A stretch of DNA of 35,605 nt. Origin: Phycisphaeraceae bacterium. GTDB lineage: Bacteria > Planctomycetota > Phycisphaerae > Phycisphaerales > Phycisphaeraceae. Positions 35,485 to 35,605 of this stretch are shown here, piece by piece (the stretch's first letter is position 1; each line of letters starts with the position of its first letter). The translations under genes and the position numbers were made by a program. Where the stretch lies: contig JADLAP010000137.1 of assembly GCA_020848195.1 (NCBI GenBank), positions 1 through 35,605 of the forward strand, written 5' to 3'. The notes beneath the pieces were generated by a model. The model saw only the letters and a program-made list of their open reading frames with translations. It ran no database searches and had not been told where the DNA came from.

Positions 35485-35605
35485 ATGGCCTTCACCATGA
35501 TCACCCTCAAGGAAATCGCCCGTCAGGCCAATGTTTCCAGAGCCGTGGTCAGTTACGTCATCAACGGCCAGGACGCGGAAAAACGCATCAGCCCCGCCAC
35601 CCGCG
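35485..35605 (+). CDS. LacI-family transcriptional regulator, N-terminal part (3' end outside window)
   Basis: The first 40 residues of a gene cut by the right edge. After MAFTM comes ITLKEIARQANVSRAVVSYV, a clear LacI helix-turn-helix, then INGQDAEKRISPATR, the usual link to the hinge. ATG codons at 35485 and 35497 are both possible, with no strong ribosome binding site. It is placed directly downstream of the GH29-like gene on the same strand with a palindrome ahead, so it may respond to the sugar released by this cluster or start a further module. Confidence 0.85.
   Translation, partial: MAFTMITLKEIARQANVSRAVVSYVINGQDAEKRISPATR

Overview
The window is GC-rich bacterial DNA. It most resembles a Planctomycetota genome of the Phycisphaerae type. 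That is an inference from gene content: a lone pseudopilin with the H-X9-DG motif beside sugar-responsive regulators, very large secreted proteins with CBM9-like and beta-propeller domains, a one-chain radical SAM/AMMECR1/Memo protein, and dispersed palindromic repeats. No rRNA, tRNA, CRISPR array or intact transposase was seen.

Positions 1-10100 are mostly housekeeping. On the plus strand are the end of an M42 aminopeptidase, a NUDIX hydrolase and glyS (glycyl-tRNA synthetase, with an atypical low-GC insert). Facing them is a minus-strand run of enolase, a membrane-anchored helical-repeat protein, a LOG-family protein and a SAM methyltransferase. Hairpins at 2807-2840 and 2870-2907 separate the converging units. 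The ABC-F translation factor ettA follows, also on the minus strand. The helical-repeat gene carries a 108-bp palindromic element inserted in frame and a 24-bp repeat in inverted orientation at its two ends.

Positions 10190-17180 form a first glycan locus. A 1340-residue secreted protein (two carbohydrate-binding-like modules plus a putative glycosidase barrel) has a consensus-like promoter and an operator-like array. It converges on a lacI-type regulator followed by a cytoplasmic glycosidase-like gene. The regulator's promoter contains its own operator-like palindrome.

Positions 17279-23026 hold an O-methyltransferase, an SDR oxidoreductase overlapping a chromate-type transporter gene, and the AmmeMemoRadiSam fusion protein of 1046 residues. 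In the fusion protein, about 190 residues between the AMMECR1 and Memo domains are not assignable.

Positions 23320-35605 form a second glycan locus: an AraR-like GntR regulator with two TGTA-N-TACA operators, a pseudopilin, a secreted TIM-barrel-like protein, a 1341-residue secreted protein (CBM9-like, FlgD-Ig-like, NHL propeller, CBM9-like), a second exported propeller protein (GTGA overlap), a cytoplasmic GH29-like glycosidase whose ribosome binding site lies in a hairpin, and the start of another LacI regulator. I read this as a regulated module for capture and breakdown of a complex, possibly fucose-containing, polysaccharide. That reading is inferred from context; no substrate is proven by sequence. 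It is the best candidate here for an undescribed system.
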